The notes: generated by a model not told the origin, from the sequence alone. A stretch of 14,697 bases of DNA from Terriglobia bacterium (GCA_020072905.1 JAIQGB010000108.1:1-14697), one strand, 5' to 3'. Positions 1-7,860 are shown, counted from the first letter of the stretch. Made by a program: numbers and translations.

Positions 1-1988
1 GGATTGACGCCCGCCGCCACAATATAGGGCGCACTGGCCGCGAAGTAGAATTGGTCGAAGAAGTAGTAGCTAGGCCGGCCCACGTTGAACTCACTGTTCT
101 CCTGGTTACGCTTGTAGGAGGCGCCTATCTTGAGGGAGTGCTTTCCCTTGACGACGGCCAGCATGTCCGAGTAGTTGTAAACGTTCTCGTTAAAGAACTG
201 GGGATAGCCGTTATAGGCGCCAAACTGGACGTCGCCGGTGTCAAACCCGATGGTCGGAACACCGTTTGTCGGCTTGGCAGGAACCAAGCTCAACTGGTTG
301 CGGATGTACCCTGCCCGGAACTCGTTAACAACGTTCCCACTGAAGTTGTGGACGAAGCCAAACGCGCCGCCCGGGAAAGAAGCCGTGAAGGGTACGTAGA
401 AGCCGCGTACCTGTGACGTCGCAGTCGTATTGTTAGGGTCCTTTTGAAGCAGGTAGTACATGCGGCCGAAGACACGGTTCTTGTCACCCTGGTAGTCGAC
501 CCGGCCCGCGAACTGGTCGCCGTTATAGAACTCTCCGACGGTTCTTGTGGGGACGCTGTAGTTCACGAGCCCCAACATCGGCGTGTCCCGGGCTATGGCG
601 CCCGCCTGGACGGCCGGCGCCACCAACCCCATGCTAGGAGGACAGGCTGCACCGATGTTTGTTTGGATTTGGTCGTGCTCTGCCTGCGTTACCCCGACGA
701 GAGCGCCCATGGTGTTCGCAACGTTTTGGGGGCTGCCGTTCAAGGGAGGCCCGCCAGGATAGGCGGGAGCCCCGATCAAATTCCACTGGTTGAGGAAGCA
801 CGGGTCTGTGTAGGCTGTGTAAGCATTCGGCAAGAAAGTGCCATCGGCATAGCCTGCAGAATCGCCAACAGGTGCCGCGATATCGTTTGCTGCCTGGCTG
901 TTGATGACATCATCGACTGTAGAGAAATCCTGCGTAGGGTTGGGGCCGGGATATGCTTTGTAGAGCGCCGCCGCAACCGAGTTGGGGCTAGCAGTCGTAA
1001 CCGCCTGGCGGAAGGCGGGAGTCTCCGTGAGGTACTGCTGCGGTGAGTTGGTCCGGAAGCGTTCCGCTTCGTAGCCGCCGAAGAAGAAGAGCTTGTCTTT
1101 CTTGATGGGGCCACCCAGATCGGCGCCGAATTGATTCTGACGCCAGGGGTCCTTCTTACTCCCCGAGAAGAAGTTCCGGGCATTCAGAGCGTCGTTGCGG
1201 AAGTATTCCCAGGCATTGCCGTGAAACTGGTTCGTCCCCGTCTTGATGCTCACGTCGGTGACGGAGCCTCCGGCGGCGCCGTACTCGGCGGAGAAGTTGT
1301 TGGTCATGATGCGGAACTCAGAGATAAAATCCGGAGAAGGTTGTGCGTCTGAGCCGCCTGTCAATCCCGTGTTGTCAACGCCATCGAGCTGAAACTGGTT
1401 GAAATTCAAGCGGTTGCCGTTGATGTTCGTGGCGCTGCCGCCCGCCGAGGCATTCTCCAGGTTAACGCCGGTGGAATTGATGGCCCCGGGAACCAACTGC
1501 ATAAGATCGTAAATGTTTCGGCCGTTGAGCGGCATGTTCTGCACTTGGCTGCCGGTCACCACCGCCGACAGGCGGCCCTCTTCCGTATTCACCAGCGGGG
1601 CCACAGCTTCGACCGTGATGGTTTGCGTTTCCGCACCAACCTCCATGGTCAAGTCGAGCCGCAGAACCTGGTCGGTAGTTAATTCGATGTCGCGATTGAT
1701 GTGCGTCCTAAATCCCTTTGCCTCCACCTTGACCGTGTAAAGACTGGGGAGGAGCGAGGTAATGGAGTAGATGCCGGCGGAATTGGTGGTGAGATGGAAA
1801 TCAACGCCCGTTCTTTCGTTAAGGATTGTTACGGTGGCGCCAGGCACCACAGCGCCCGACGGGTCAGTGATCACACCCGTTATCGTCCCCGTCGTGCCCT
1901 GGCCAAGGAGTGTGGTCACTCCAAGGAGCGAAAGACATACAACTCCCCCGACACAAGCCAGAAACCTCTTCCTCAGCTGCGTAAACAT
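1..1988 (-). CDS. TonB-dependent receptor, Oar-like, N-terminal part (C-terminus off the window)
   Basis: The frame is open from an ATG at 1988 to the left edge, giving 662 residues without a stop. Residues 1-30 are a signal peptide: basic start, hydrophobic core, ending near LLGQ. Residues about 31-118 match a carboxypeptidase-regulatory-like beta domain (GTITGVITDPSGAVVPGATV). Residues about 125-260 look like the plug, with NMPLNGRNIYDLMQLVPG and later EYGAAGGSVTDVSIKTGTNQ. The rest is rich in aromatic and Asn residues, as expected of beta-barrel strands. This architecture is typical of the very large outer-membrane receptors expanded in Acidobacteriota, usually over 1000 residues, so the barrel end should lie beyond position 1. 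Substrate cannot be deduced. A purine-rich ribosome site (GAAGGGGGAG, 1992-2001) precedes the ATG. Family call is confident; transport role is inferred. Confidence 0.93.
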   Translation of the reverse strand, partial: MFTQLRKRFLACVGGVVCLSLLGVTTLLGQGTTGTITGVITDPSGAVVPGATVTILNERTGVDFHLTTNSAGIYSITSLLPSLYTVKVEAKGFRTHINRDIELTTDQVLRLDLTMEVGAETQTITVEAVAPLVNTEEGRLSAVVTGSQVQNMPLNGRNIYDLMQLVPGAINSTGVNLENASAGGSATNINGNRLNFNQFQLDGVDNTGLTGGSDAQPSPDFISEFRIMTNNFSAEYGAAGGSVTDVSIKTGTNQFHGNAWEYFRNDALNARNFFSGSKKDPWRQNQFGADLGGPIKKDKLFFFGGYEAERFRTNSPQQYLTETPAFRQAVTTASPNSVAAALYKAYPGPNPTQDFSTVDDVINSQAANDIAAPVGDSAGYADGTFLPNAYTAYTDPCFLNQWNLIGAPAYPGGPPLNGSPQNVANTMGALVGVTQAEHDQIQTNIGAACPPSMGLVAPAVQAGAIARDTPMLGLVNYSVPTRTVGEFYNGDQFAGRVDYQGDKNRVFGRMYYLLQKDPNNTTATSQVRGFYVPFTASFPGGAFGFVHNFSGNVVNEFRAGYIRNQLSLVPAKPTNGVPTIGFDTGDVQFGAYNGYPQFFNENVYNYSDMLAVVKGKHSLKIGASYKRNQENSEFNVGRPSYYFFDQFYFAASAPYIVAAGVN

Positions 1989-2482
1989 TGACTCCCCCTT
2001 CGTCACAGAATCGGAATGAATCTCACCCGTGACCGCGCGCCAATTCCGTATTGAAATGCGAAATCGAAAGACAGCGACAATGGCCGAGAGCATCATTTGC
2101 AAGGCGACCAAAGCAACTTGCTAATGAGCATGCGAGAATCTAAGAGAGGAAAACTCAAATAGGCCCAAAGTCTTGGGTCTAGAAATCGGGCGAAAAGATA
2201 CTCCTGCCCCGTGTCGAGTGTCAAGCAAAAGATTCGCCATACTTGGAACTTCTTTGGTAAGAGTGCATCTTTTTGCAAACAAACGACATAGGTTTTGCAG
2301 GACACCACGTCCGTCCGGCGGTTACAAAATGTCATAGGCGGGAATTCGGAGAATTGGATTTCTTGACCTGTGACAAGCTGTAGCCGGACCCTCGGCCGCG
2401 CCAAGCTTCAACCAGCGGGCAGGCGCAGCTCACCGGATCCCGCAAAGCGGTTCGCAGTCCATAGAATCCGAGGCGATAGCCT
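1989..2482. other. Non-coding stretch between the receptor gene and the broken phosphodiesterase gene
   Basis: These 494 bases lie between two minus-strand genes. I see a sigma70-like promoter at 2195-2224 and the receptor's ribosome site at 1992-2001. An open frame at 2093-2404 (minus) has no family resemblance, signal peptide or ribosome site, and it overlaps the promoter, so I do not count it. No hairpin followed by a T run was found downstream of the stop codon at 2483. Confidence 0.6.
2195..2224 (-). promoter_or_regulatory. Sigma70-like promoter for the TonB-dependent receptor
   Basis: Read on the minus strand, a perfect -35 TTGACA (2224-2219) is followed after 18 bases by TATCTT (2200-2195), which matches 4 of 6 positions of TATAAT. 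Transcription would start near 2188 and leave a leader of about 200 nt before the ATG at 1988. Spacing is one base above the optimum and the -10 is imperfect, so this is a reasonable but unproven call. Confidence 0.4.
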
Positions 2483-4323
2483 TTATTGTCTGGGCTGGCC
2501 GTTGCTGAATTCCAGCGCGCGGCCGTCGAGTTGGCCCGGCGTGGCCACTCCCAGAATCTTGAGGACGGTGGGAGCGATATCGAGAATGCTGGGATCGGTC
2601 GAAGAAACGACGCGGTTCGAAAAGAAGATGCCTTGTGTGTCGCTGGGATCGGAAGCGCAGTGGTCGCCGCTCCACTTCTTCATGTTGGCGACAACGATGC
2701 CGGAAGGGATGGCGCCCAGTGACGTCTGCCAGGAAGTCCGATAGCCGTCGTAGAAATCCACTTGCAGGTCCGGGGCGTCGGGCATGTGGGGGCCGTGGAA
2801 GATCTCATGTCCGAGATGAACGCTCTGAATGACCGGTTGCTGCGTATCCGGGTCGCGCACCGCAAGGAGCTTCTGACGAATCTCCTCCAGAACCTTGTCG
2901 GTCTCTGGGCCGGGGTCCAGGATTCCAGACTTCTCTCGGCCGCGAAGATTCAGGTAGATTTGGCCAAGGCCCAGGGCGTAGGCCTTCGTGTGGTTCCAAT
3001 CGACATTGGGAAAGAAGCTGCCTTGCCCGAAGAGGTTTTCAAGGCTGTAGGTCTTGTCTTCCGCCCCGGGATTCTTCAGCGCCATGTAGCCGTTCTGGAC
3101 CAGCCAGGTGTTGGTATTAAAGCCCTTGCGCCAAGTGTGGAAGCCGTGGTCGGAAACGATGAGGAGCGTGCTTCCGGGCTTTATGGCGGCGACGACCTCA
3201 CCCACGATTCCATCCATCCGCTCGTACGTCTGCAGGATGGCGTCGCCGTATTTCGCGGCAAGCACCGGGTCATACCGTGGGTGCTGCGGGTCGATGAGCC
3301 GGTAGAACATGTGCGAGACGTGGTCGGTGGCCAGAAAGACTGAAACCAGCAAGGTCGGCGGATCATTCTTCAGCTCATCGAGCGTAATCTCCGCCTGCTT
3401 GTCCATAGTACGGAAGGCGTCTTCCAGGAAGACTCCCTCGTCGATCTTCTCTTCATTCAGTGCCCACGTGTCATGCCACCAGCCCAGGGTCTTGATGAGG
3501 CCGTGCTTGTGGACAAGCTCCGCAGTGTAGTCCCCAGGGGACGAAATCGGGAGGGGCGGCGATTCGGGATCCAGATCCAGCGGCGACATGTAAAGGCGCA
3601 GGTCCGGCGTCGCCTGGAGCACGTAGAAGCGCGAGATCGCCGAGACGGAGAGGAAGGGCGTGATCCGGAATTTGACGCGGAACCAGTCGCTCCAATGCCG
3701 TTCGGCAACGGTCTCCGTGTGCCCGCCCAAGTTGATGGTGACGGCGGTGCCCTCGGGATTGACCCGGAACTGAATGGGGACCGAGATTCTTTTGTAAGAC
3801 TTCGCGGTCGGGTCGACGGGGCCCTCCACTTCGGCATTCGCCGCGTTGCCGTTCATCTCCAGACGAACGAGCTTGCCTCCGAATTCGGTGTCGCCGACAT
3901 CCCATTGCGTCAGGTCCGTGCCGAAATAGAAAAACGTCCCCCACGTCCCGCGAATGTCGGGAACACCCAGGCCTGCCCAGAGCAAGTCTGGGGATCGCGC
4001 TTGAGGAAATCGAAAATCCCCGTTCCGCCGGGATTGAGCCCCGTCGCGAACGATGCCCAGGCCACGGGCGACTCGGGCGGATTCGTCGTGCCGAGCGGCC
4101 GGAACGTTCCGCTCTCGGCGAGCCGCTGGAGGTTGGGAAGGTGGCCTTCCTTCGCCCACTTCGCCAGCAAGTCCGGATCAGCGCCGTCGAATCCCAGCAC
4201 GACTACCTGCGTCGTTACCGGACGCGTTTTTGTTCCGCCGCAGGATAGCGCCACCATGGCGACGCAGAGTGCCGAGATGAGAAGCGCGATTCTACCCGGG
4301 TTGCCGATGGACCTGCCCCTCAT
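2483..4323 (-). pseudogene. Alkaline phosphatase superfamily (type I phosphodiesterase-like) lipoprotein gene, frame-disrupted
   Basis: The N-terminal part reads from an ATG at 4323 after a GAGG-like ribosome site. It has a basic, hydrophobic leader ending in a plausible lipobox (VALSC), then VVLGFDGADPDLL and SPVAWASFATGLNPG, the metal-binding and nucleophile region. It runs to FDFLKRDPQT near 3985. The next recognisable block, LGVPDIRGTWGTFFYF, lies in another frame from about 3970. That frame continues intact to the stop at 2483 with the remaining metal-site motifs ATDHVSHMFYR, IVSDHGF and SGDH. From my memory of the family, about 70-90 residues normally separate RDPxT from GxPDxxGTxGTF; here almost none do. 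So the gene appears to have lost an internal, out-of-frame segment. Left as is, the first frame ends at 3910. Elsewhere the sequence looks conserved, which fits a recent lesion or an assembly error. An ATG at 4425 overlapping the upstream stop is an alternative start. Confidence 0.8.
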
Positions 4324-4421
4324 AAACCTCAACCTTCCATTGTAAGGACAGAGCCAATCCGCGTCGAGAGAAAACCCCTTGGCAAGAAGAGGCATTTTGC
4401 GGCGAGTCACAGCGGACTGGG

Positions 4422-5108
4422 TCATCCGAACCGCGAGAAGGACCGGTCAATCGTGAACGACATGGTGGCGATGGCGCTCTCGACGTAACTGGCCAGCGCC
4501 TCTCGATAGAACGCGATGCTTCGCTCCCGAACCGAGATCTCGGGTTCCTGGGGAGATACCAGATGGTGGGTCTCGTGGAGGAGCACGCTGAGCAGGCGGA
4601 GGCGGAACTGCTGCGCGCGGAATTCCTCGAGCCGCGAGCCTTCGCGGAATTTCGCATCCAGGGCGGTGTCTGAAAGCGGCTGGGCCAGCCAGGTCTCGAT
4701 CCGGGTGTAAGCGATGTCCATTTCTCCCACCTGCGCGCCGCCGAAGGCGTCATGGGGTTCGGAAAACGGGGCCTCGCGCACAAAGAGGTGGCGGTGGCCC
4801 AGGCATCCGCAGACGTTTTTCCTCCGGAGCTGGACAACGATCAGGCTGGGAGCTTTGAAGAGGATCTCATCGTAGCTGGCACGGCAGTGAGGCGGGACGC
4901 CCGCCCAGTCCTGCTCGACGACGAGCGCGACTTGGCGGGCCATCGCGGCGTCGCGAAAAGAATGGGCGATGATGACGAGTGGGGTCGCGCGGTCCGCGAA
5001 GCACGCTACGCGGTACCGCCGTCCGCTCAGCCACTGGCGCCAGCGCGCCCGGCGCGGCAGCTTGCACAGGTATTCCTCAATCGCGGTTGGAGAAAGAACG
5101 TTTTCCAT
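4422..5108 (-). CDS. Unrecognised protein with an HExxH (HETHH) motif, possible metallopeptidase
   Basis: This 228-residue protein belongs to no family I can name. Its clearest feature is LLSVLLHETHHLVSP, where H178-E179-x-x-H182 forms a classic zinc-binding HExxH. Downstream acidic residues, notably E203 and E210 in the helix around FYREALASYVE, could supply a third ligand as in gluzincins; this is inference. The region before it has several Cys and His residues (C100, C102, H105, H107). No signal peptide or membrane segment is seen, so it is probably cytoplasmic. The ATG at 5108 was chosen because the reading frame upstream of it overlaps the phosphodiesterase gene antisense-free but in the wrong frame. 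It starts 26 bases after that gene's stop and its stop overlaps the ATG at 4425 of the next frame, so it looks like the middle gene of one transcript. Confidence 0.8.
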   Translation of the reverse strand: MENVLSPTAIEEYLCKLPRRARWRQWLSGRRYRVACFADRATPLVIIAHSFRDAAMARQVALVVEQDWAGVPPHCRASYDEILFKAPSLIVVQLRRKNVCGCLGHRHLFVREAPFSEPHDAFGGAQVGEMDIAYTRIETWLAQPLSDTALDAKFREGSRLEEFRAQQFRLRLLSVLLHETHHLVSPQEPEISVRERSIAFYREALASYVESAIATMSFTIDRSFSRFG

Positions 5109-5112
5109 GTGA

Positions 5113-5128
5113 GTCCATTGTAATGGAC
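5113..5128. repeat. 16-bp inverted repeat at the start of the HETHH gene
   Basis: GTCCATT and AATGGAC form a perfect 7-bp inverted repeat around a 2-base centre. It sits in the 26-base gap between the phosphodiesterase stop codon and the HETHH gene's ATG at 5108. It includes the only ribosome-site-like bases (GGA) in front of that start. It could be an operator or a small RNA hairpin masking the site, or it could be chance. Confidence 0.4.
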
Positions 5129-5134
5129 CGGGGT

Positions 5135-6442
5135 CTAACCAAGATTCAGCGGCTCTACTTCGCATGCCAGCATGTCCGGCGGCATCCCCAGGCGCACGGC
5201 CAAAGTTGGTGCCACATCGGTCAGCTTGATGCGCCCGAGATTCCTGCCGGGCGCCACGCCGGGCCCCGCAATGACGAAGGATGCTTCCATTCCTTCGCGG
5301 CCCGGCAGGTGGCCGTGCGTGCCGCGGTCTTCGGTACTCTCGCTGATCGCCGGGCCTGCAAAGCGCTTGGAGAAGCAGAAGCCCGGCGCCGCGTCCAGCA
5401 TCCACTCGGCATCGGGATCACTGCCGAGAGACTCAAGCTTCCTGCGGTCCACGACTTCCGCCACGGCCCCGGTCGCCTTCAACCGCTCAAGCGAGCAGTC
5501 GAGGGCGCGCTGTTCCGCAGCGGTGGGTGTCTCCAGCCAGAAGACGGCGAACGACCCGCCCGCCTGCACAGCGCCGAGATGCCGAAGCTTCGGTTCCCCC
5601 TCCGCGTTCGTCCCGAACAGCCCTTCTTCGCCAAGAATCACCAGCGGAGCAACCTCCTTCTCCACGGGCAAAAACCCGTGGTCCGACAAGACCACGAAGG
5701 TGACCGAATCTTCGCCACAGGAGGCGTCGCGAAGACGACCGACTTCCGCATCGGCTTCCTCCAGCGCCGCCATCGCTTCCGAGGACCGAGGGCCGTAGTG
5801 GTGGGCTTGGTGGTCATAGCCCACAAAGTGCACGAGCAGCAGGTCAGGACGATACTTCTTCCACAGGTAGAGGGCCACCTCGCCGCGCAGGTGGTCGGGA
5901 CGCGCCCGATCCACAGAGAGCGGCAAAGCGCTCGCCAGTTCCTCAAATAGTCCCGGCGTCGCATGACGCGCCACGGTGCGGAAATCCTGGTGAGGGTCGG
6001 GTGCGGCCGGGTCCCAGATTTCGGGAAGGTTGAAATCAATGGGGGCTCCCGCGCTGACCGGCCAGCTAACCGCGGCGGTTGTGAGCCCCCCCGCGCGCGC
6101 GACACTCCAAAGCGCGGGAACCCGGATTGCCTGCGCGAACCAGTGCCAGCGCCGCGCGGGCTCGGTGGGATCAAGCGAAACCAGGTGACTGTATATACCG
6201 TGGACTCGCGGAGGTGTTCCGGTGAGCAGCGTCGCGTGCGCGGGGTAGGTCGTGGAAGGATAGACGCTCCCCATAGCGTCGGCGCCCGCGCCCGCCGCGG
6301 CGAGAGCTTTGATGTTCGGAAGCTTTAACCTCAGCTCATCCGGCCCCCGGTAGAAGCTCGGATGCATCCCGTCCACGGAAAGAACGATCAAGCGCGCTGG
6401 TCTCGTATTATCCGCCACCGATCTTGTTTCCACCCCACGCAC
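5135..6442 (-). CDS. Type I phosphodiesterase / nucleotide pyrophosphatase, alkaline phosphatase superfamily
   Basis: The 435-residue protein has the full set of ENPP-like catalytic motifs. D24 in VLSVDGMHPSF binds metal. T65 in VYPSTTYPAHATLLTG is the expected nucleophile. Asp and His in HFVGYDHQAHHYGP and in VVLSDHGF complete the two metal sites, with a last His in THGHLPGRE. Such enzymes cleave phosphodiester or pyrophosphate bonds with two zinc ions; the natural substrate is not evident. I see no signal peptide, unlike many secreted relatives. The start is uncertain: GTG codons at 6442, 6433 and 6418 are all possible, with GGAAGG close upstream of 6442. The frame stays open to 6835, but that part runs antisense to the fluoride riboswitch and crcB and is not real coding. 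The gene heads a three-gene unit and diverges from the fluoride operon. Confidence 0.9.
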   Translation of the reverse strand: MRGVETRSVADNTRPARLIVLSVDGMHPSFYRGPDELRLKLPNIKALAAAGAGADAMGSVYPSTTYPAHATLLTGTPPRVHGIYSHLVSLDPTEPARRWHWFAQAIRVPALWSVARAGGLTTAAVSWPVSAGAPIDFNLPEIWDPAAPDPHQDFRTVARHATPGLFEELASALPLSVDRARPDHLRGEVALYLWKKYRPDLLLVHFVGYDHQAHHYGPRSSEAMAALEEADAEVGRLRDASCGEDSVTFVVLSDHGFLPVEKEVAPLVILGEEGLFGTNAEGEPKLRHLGAVQAGGSFAVFWLETPTAAEQRALDCSLERLKATGAVAEVVDRRKLESLGSDPDAEWMLDAAPGFCFSKRFAGPAISESTEDRGTHGHLPGREGMEASFVIAGPGVAPGRNLGRIKLTDVAPTLAVRLGMPPDMLACEVEPLNLG

Positions 6443-6469
6443 GGCCTTCCGCTTGGGGCGGTCGTGGGT

Positions 6470-6475
6470 TATAAT
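6470..6475 (+). promoter_or_regulatory. -10 box of the fluoride operon promoter
   Basis: TATAAT matches the sigma70 consensus fully and lies 11 bases before the first riboswitch base, so RNA starting near 6482 would carry the complete aptamer. The -35 region at the proper distance (about 6447-6452, TTCCGC) is poor. The same bases read on the other strand give TATTAT (6476-6471), a possible -10 for the divergent phosphodiesterase gene. Confidence 0.6.
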
Positions 6476-6486
6476 AACAGCATCAA

Positions 6487-6540
6487 GGGCGATGGAGTTC
6501 GCCTGAACCGTCCCCCGGTGAGGGGGCTGATGACTCCTGG
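6487..6540 (+). promoter_or_regulatory. Fluoride riboswitch (crcB motif)
   Basis: The sequence carries the conserved crcB-motif blocks GGGCGATGGAGTTCGCC, then AACCG, then CTGATGACTCCT. Three pairings can be drawn: GGCGA (6488-6492) with TCGCC (6499-6503), the loop-loop pseudoknot; GGAGT (6494-6498) with ACTCC (6533-6537), the closing helix; and CCCCC (6512-6516) with GGGGG (6522-6526), the internal hairpin. The gene immediately downstream is crcB, the best-known target of this class. Fluoride binding would stabilise the fold and favour transcription of the exporter operon. Identification rests on motif and context, both strong. Confidence 0.95.
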
Positions 6541-6567
6541 CTGCCATGTGGCGTCCAGGAGTTTTTT
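6533..6567 (+). terminator. Intrinsic terminator forming the riboswitch expression platform
   Basis: ACTCCTGG (6533-6540) pairs perfectly with CCAGGAGT (6555-6562). Inside, GCCA (6543-6546) can pair with TGGC (6549-6552). Six T residues (6562-6567) follow. The left arm shares ACTCC (6533-6537) with the aptamer's closing helix, so the aptamer and terminator exclude each other. Without fluoride the terminator should form and stop RNA polymerase before crcB. Confidence 0.9.
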
Positions 6568-6602
6568 GTTGGGCGCAATGGCGAGCAGAAAGTGGACCGG
6601 CG

Positions 6603-6974
6603 TTGCGCATATTCCTTCTCATCGTGTTCGGCTCAGCCGGCACTCTCGCCCGGTATGCGTTGCAAGGTTGGGTCCAGGACCAGTCCGGGCCATCCTTTCC
6701 GGCGGGCACCCTCGCTGTGAACGTGATCGGGAGCTTCCTATTGGGATGCATCGGCCAGTTCGCCCTGGACCATCTGTGGGTCTCCCCGGAGTGGCGCGTC
6801 GCCATCACCATCGGCTTCTTCGGGGCCTTCACCACCTTTTCGAGTTTCGGCTGGGAGACTGCCCACCTGTTGGACTCCGGTGAGTGGATGAGGGCGGCAA
6901 TCTACGCGGGCGCGAGCGTCCTGGGTGGAATCGTGGCGGTGATGCTCGGCATGCGACTGGCGGAGCGGATTTAG
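6603..6974 (+). CDS. crcB: CrcB/Fluc fluoride channel
   Basis: The 123-residue membrane protein has the usual length and four hydrophobic segments of Fluc channels, which work as dual-topology dimers exporting fluoride. Family marks are FGSAGTLARY (R17), GTLAVNVIGSFLLG (N40) and GFFGAFTTFSSF (residues 71-82), the pore phenylalanine and TTFS region. The start must be TTG at 6603: it gives the canonical N-terminus LRIFLLIVFG. The only in-frame ATG upstream (6546) sits inside the terminator hairpin and would add about 19 residues foreign to the family. No strong ribosome site precedes the TTG. Expression is controlled by the riboswitch and terminator just upstream, and the DUF190 gene follows 8 bases after the stop codon. 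Confidence 0.95.
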   Translation: MRIFLLIVFGSAGTLARYALQGWVQDQSGPSFPAGTLAVNVIGSFLLGCIGQFALDHLWVSPEWRVAITIGFFGAFTTFSSFGWETAHLLDSGEWMRAAIYAGASVLGGIVAVMLGMRLAERI

Positions 6975-6982
6975 GAGGCGCG

Positions 6983-7327
6983 ATGGAACACCAGAAGTTC
7001 GAAGGCGACAGGACCCTGATGCGAATCTTTATCGGGGAATCCGACAAGTGGCAGCGCAAGCCCCTCTACGCAGCCATCGTGGAACTCTTCCGCCGCGAAA
7101 ACTTCAGCGGCGTGACGGTACTGCGGGGCGTGGGAGGTTACGGCTCCGCCAGCCGCTACCACACCGAGAAGATTCTGCGCCTCTCGCAAGACCTGCCCAT
7201 TGTCATCGAGCTGATCGAGTATGCGGAACGCATCGAGCGCATCCTGCCGAAGCTCGATGAAATGATCGGCGGCGGGCTCATCACTTTGGAGAAAGTGCGG
7301 GTCATCCTCTACCGGTCCCGCAAGTAG
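6983..7327 (+). CDS. DUF190 family protein
   Basis: This 114-residue protein matches the small DUF190 family: MRIFIGESDKWQRKPLY near the N-terminus, then GVTVLRGVGGYGSAS, then LPIVIELIEYAERIERILP, ending in VRVILYRSRK. The fold is expected to be ferredoxin-like and related to PII-type regulators. DUF190 genes are often found next to crcB, and a role in fluoride tolerance or channel regulation is inferred from that alone. An AGGAGG ribosome site (6973-6978) overlaps the crcB stop codon, so the two genes are tightly coupled. Residues GGYGSAS form a loop conserved in the family. The ATG at 6983 fits both the ribosome site and the family N-terminus. Confidence 0.9.
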   Translation: MEHQKFEGDRTLMRIFIGESDKWQRKPLYAAIVELFRRENFSGVTVLRGVGGYGSASRYHTEKILRLSQDLPIVIELIEYAERIERILPKLDEMIGGGLITLEKVRVILYRSRK

Positions 7328-7348
7328 CGCAGCTCCCGGGAGTGCCCC

Positions 7349-7804
7349 ATGGCCTTGCATGAACTGCACGCGCGTCGGTTGGCAACCGTCGCTACCGTGG
7401 TCGAGGCCGCGCTGGACCGGATCGAGGTCGTTCTACAGCGCATCGAGGACATCGGAGAGGTCAGCCATCCAGCCTTTCGATTCACGCCGCAACAGATCCG
7501 CGGCGCGCGCCGAGAGATGGCCCGGATTCGTCACCGGCTTGGCGAGGCCCTCGAGCATTTCTCAATCCCCCGACGCAAGACGGACCCGCGACAGGTGCTG
7601 GCCGCGGAACTCTCCACGCTTTGGGTGATACTGGAAAACGCCTTGCCGAAACGTTTGAAAGGCTACGGGCGGGACTTCGATCCGGCCGACCGAATGGAGT
7701 GGGAAAAGCTCATTCGGGATCTGCTGCGCGACATCGAACAGATTCGGACCCTTTCGGCGGGCCACGACGGGAAACCTTCGCGCGCCCCGAGCACCCCGCG
7801 ATGA
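7349..7804 (+). CDS. Helical hypothetical protein, third gene of the fluoride operon
   Basis: This 151-residue product is not one I recognise. It starts 21 bases after the DUF190 stop, with GGGAG about 7 bases ahead of the ATG, so it probably shares the riboswitch-controlled transcript. The sequence is charged and mostly helical, with heptad-like Leu/Ile/Val spacing over residues about 10-35 and 55-72, then a region with TLWVILENALPKRLKGYG and a second charged helix (EKLIRDLLRDIEQIRTL). The last 15 residues look disordered. There is no signal peptide, membrane span or obvious catalytic motif. A cytoplasmic helical-bundle protein is the most one can say; any fluoride role rests on position only. 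Confidence 0.75.
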   Translation: MALHELHARRLATVATVVEAALDRIEVVLQRIEDIGEVSHPAFRFTPQQIRGARREMARIRHRLGEALEHFSIPRRKTDPRQVLAAELSTLWVILENALPKRLKGYGRDFDPADRMEWEKLIRDLLRDIEQIRTLSAGHDGKPSRAPSTPR

Positions 7805-7860
7805 GGGCTGACGTGACCTTGCCGCCGGAGGATCGGGCATATCTCGGATAAGCAATTCCC

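Noticed and set aside
2164..2177. CCCAA/TTGGG hairpin in the receptor leader
   Set aside because: Only five base pairs and no T run; no support as a terminator or riboswitch.
2093..2404. 103-codon minus-strand open frame between the receptor and the phosphodiesterase gene
   Set aside because: It overlaps the likely receptor promoter, lacks a ribosome site and resembles no protein family.
4018..4159. N-terminal 47 or so codons of the frame that carries the C-terminal half of the broken phosphodiesterase
   Set aside because: The translation is Arg/Pro-rich and unlike the family; the true coding in this stretch is the other frame (lipoprotein N-terminus).
6443..6835. N-terminal extension of the phosphodiesterase frame
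   Set aside because: It is antisense to the fluoride riboswitch and crcB, and the family's first conserved strand begins only after about 6400.
7621..7851. 76-codon plus-strand frame at the end of the fluoride operon
   Set aside because: It overlaps the 151-residue gene in another frame and has no ribosome site or family resemblance.
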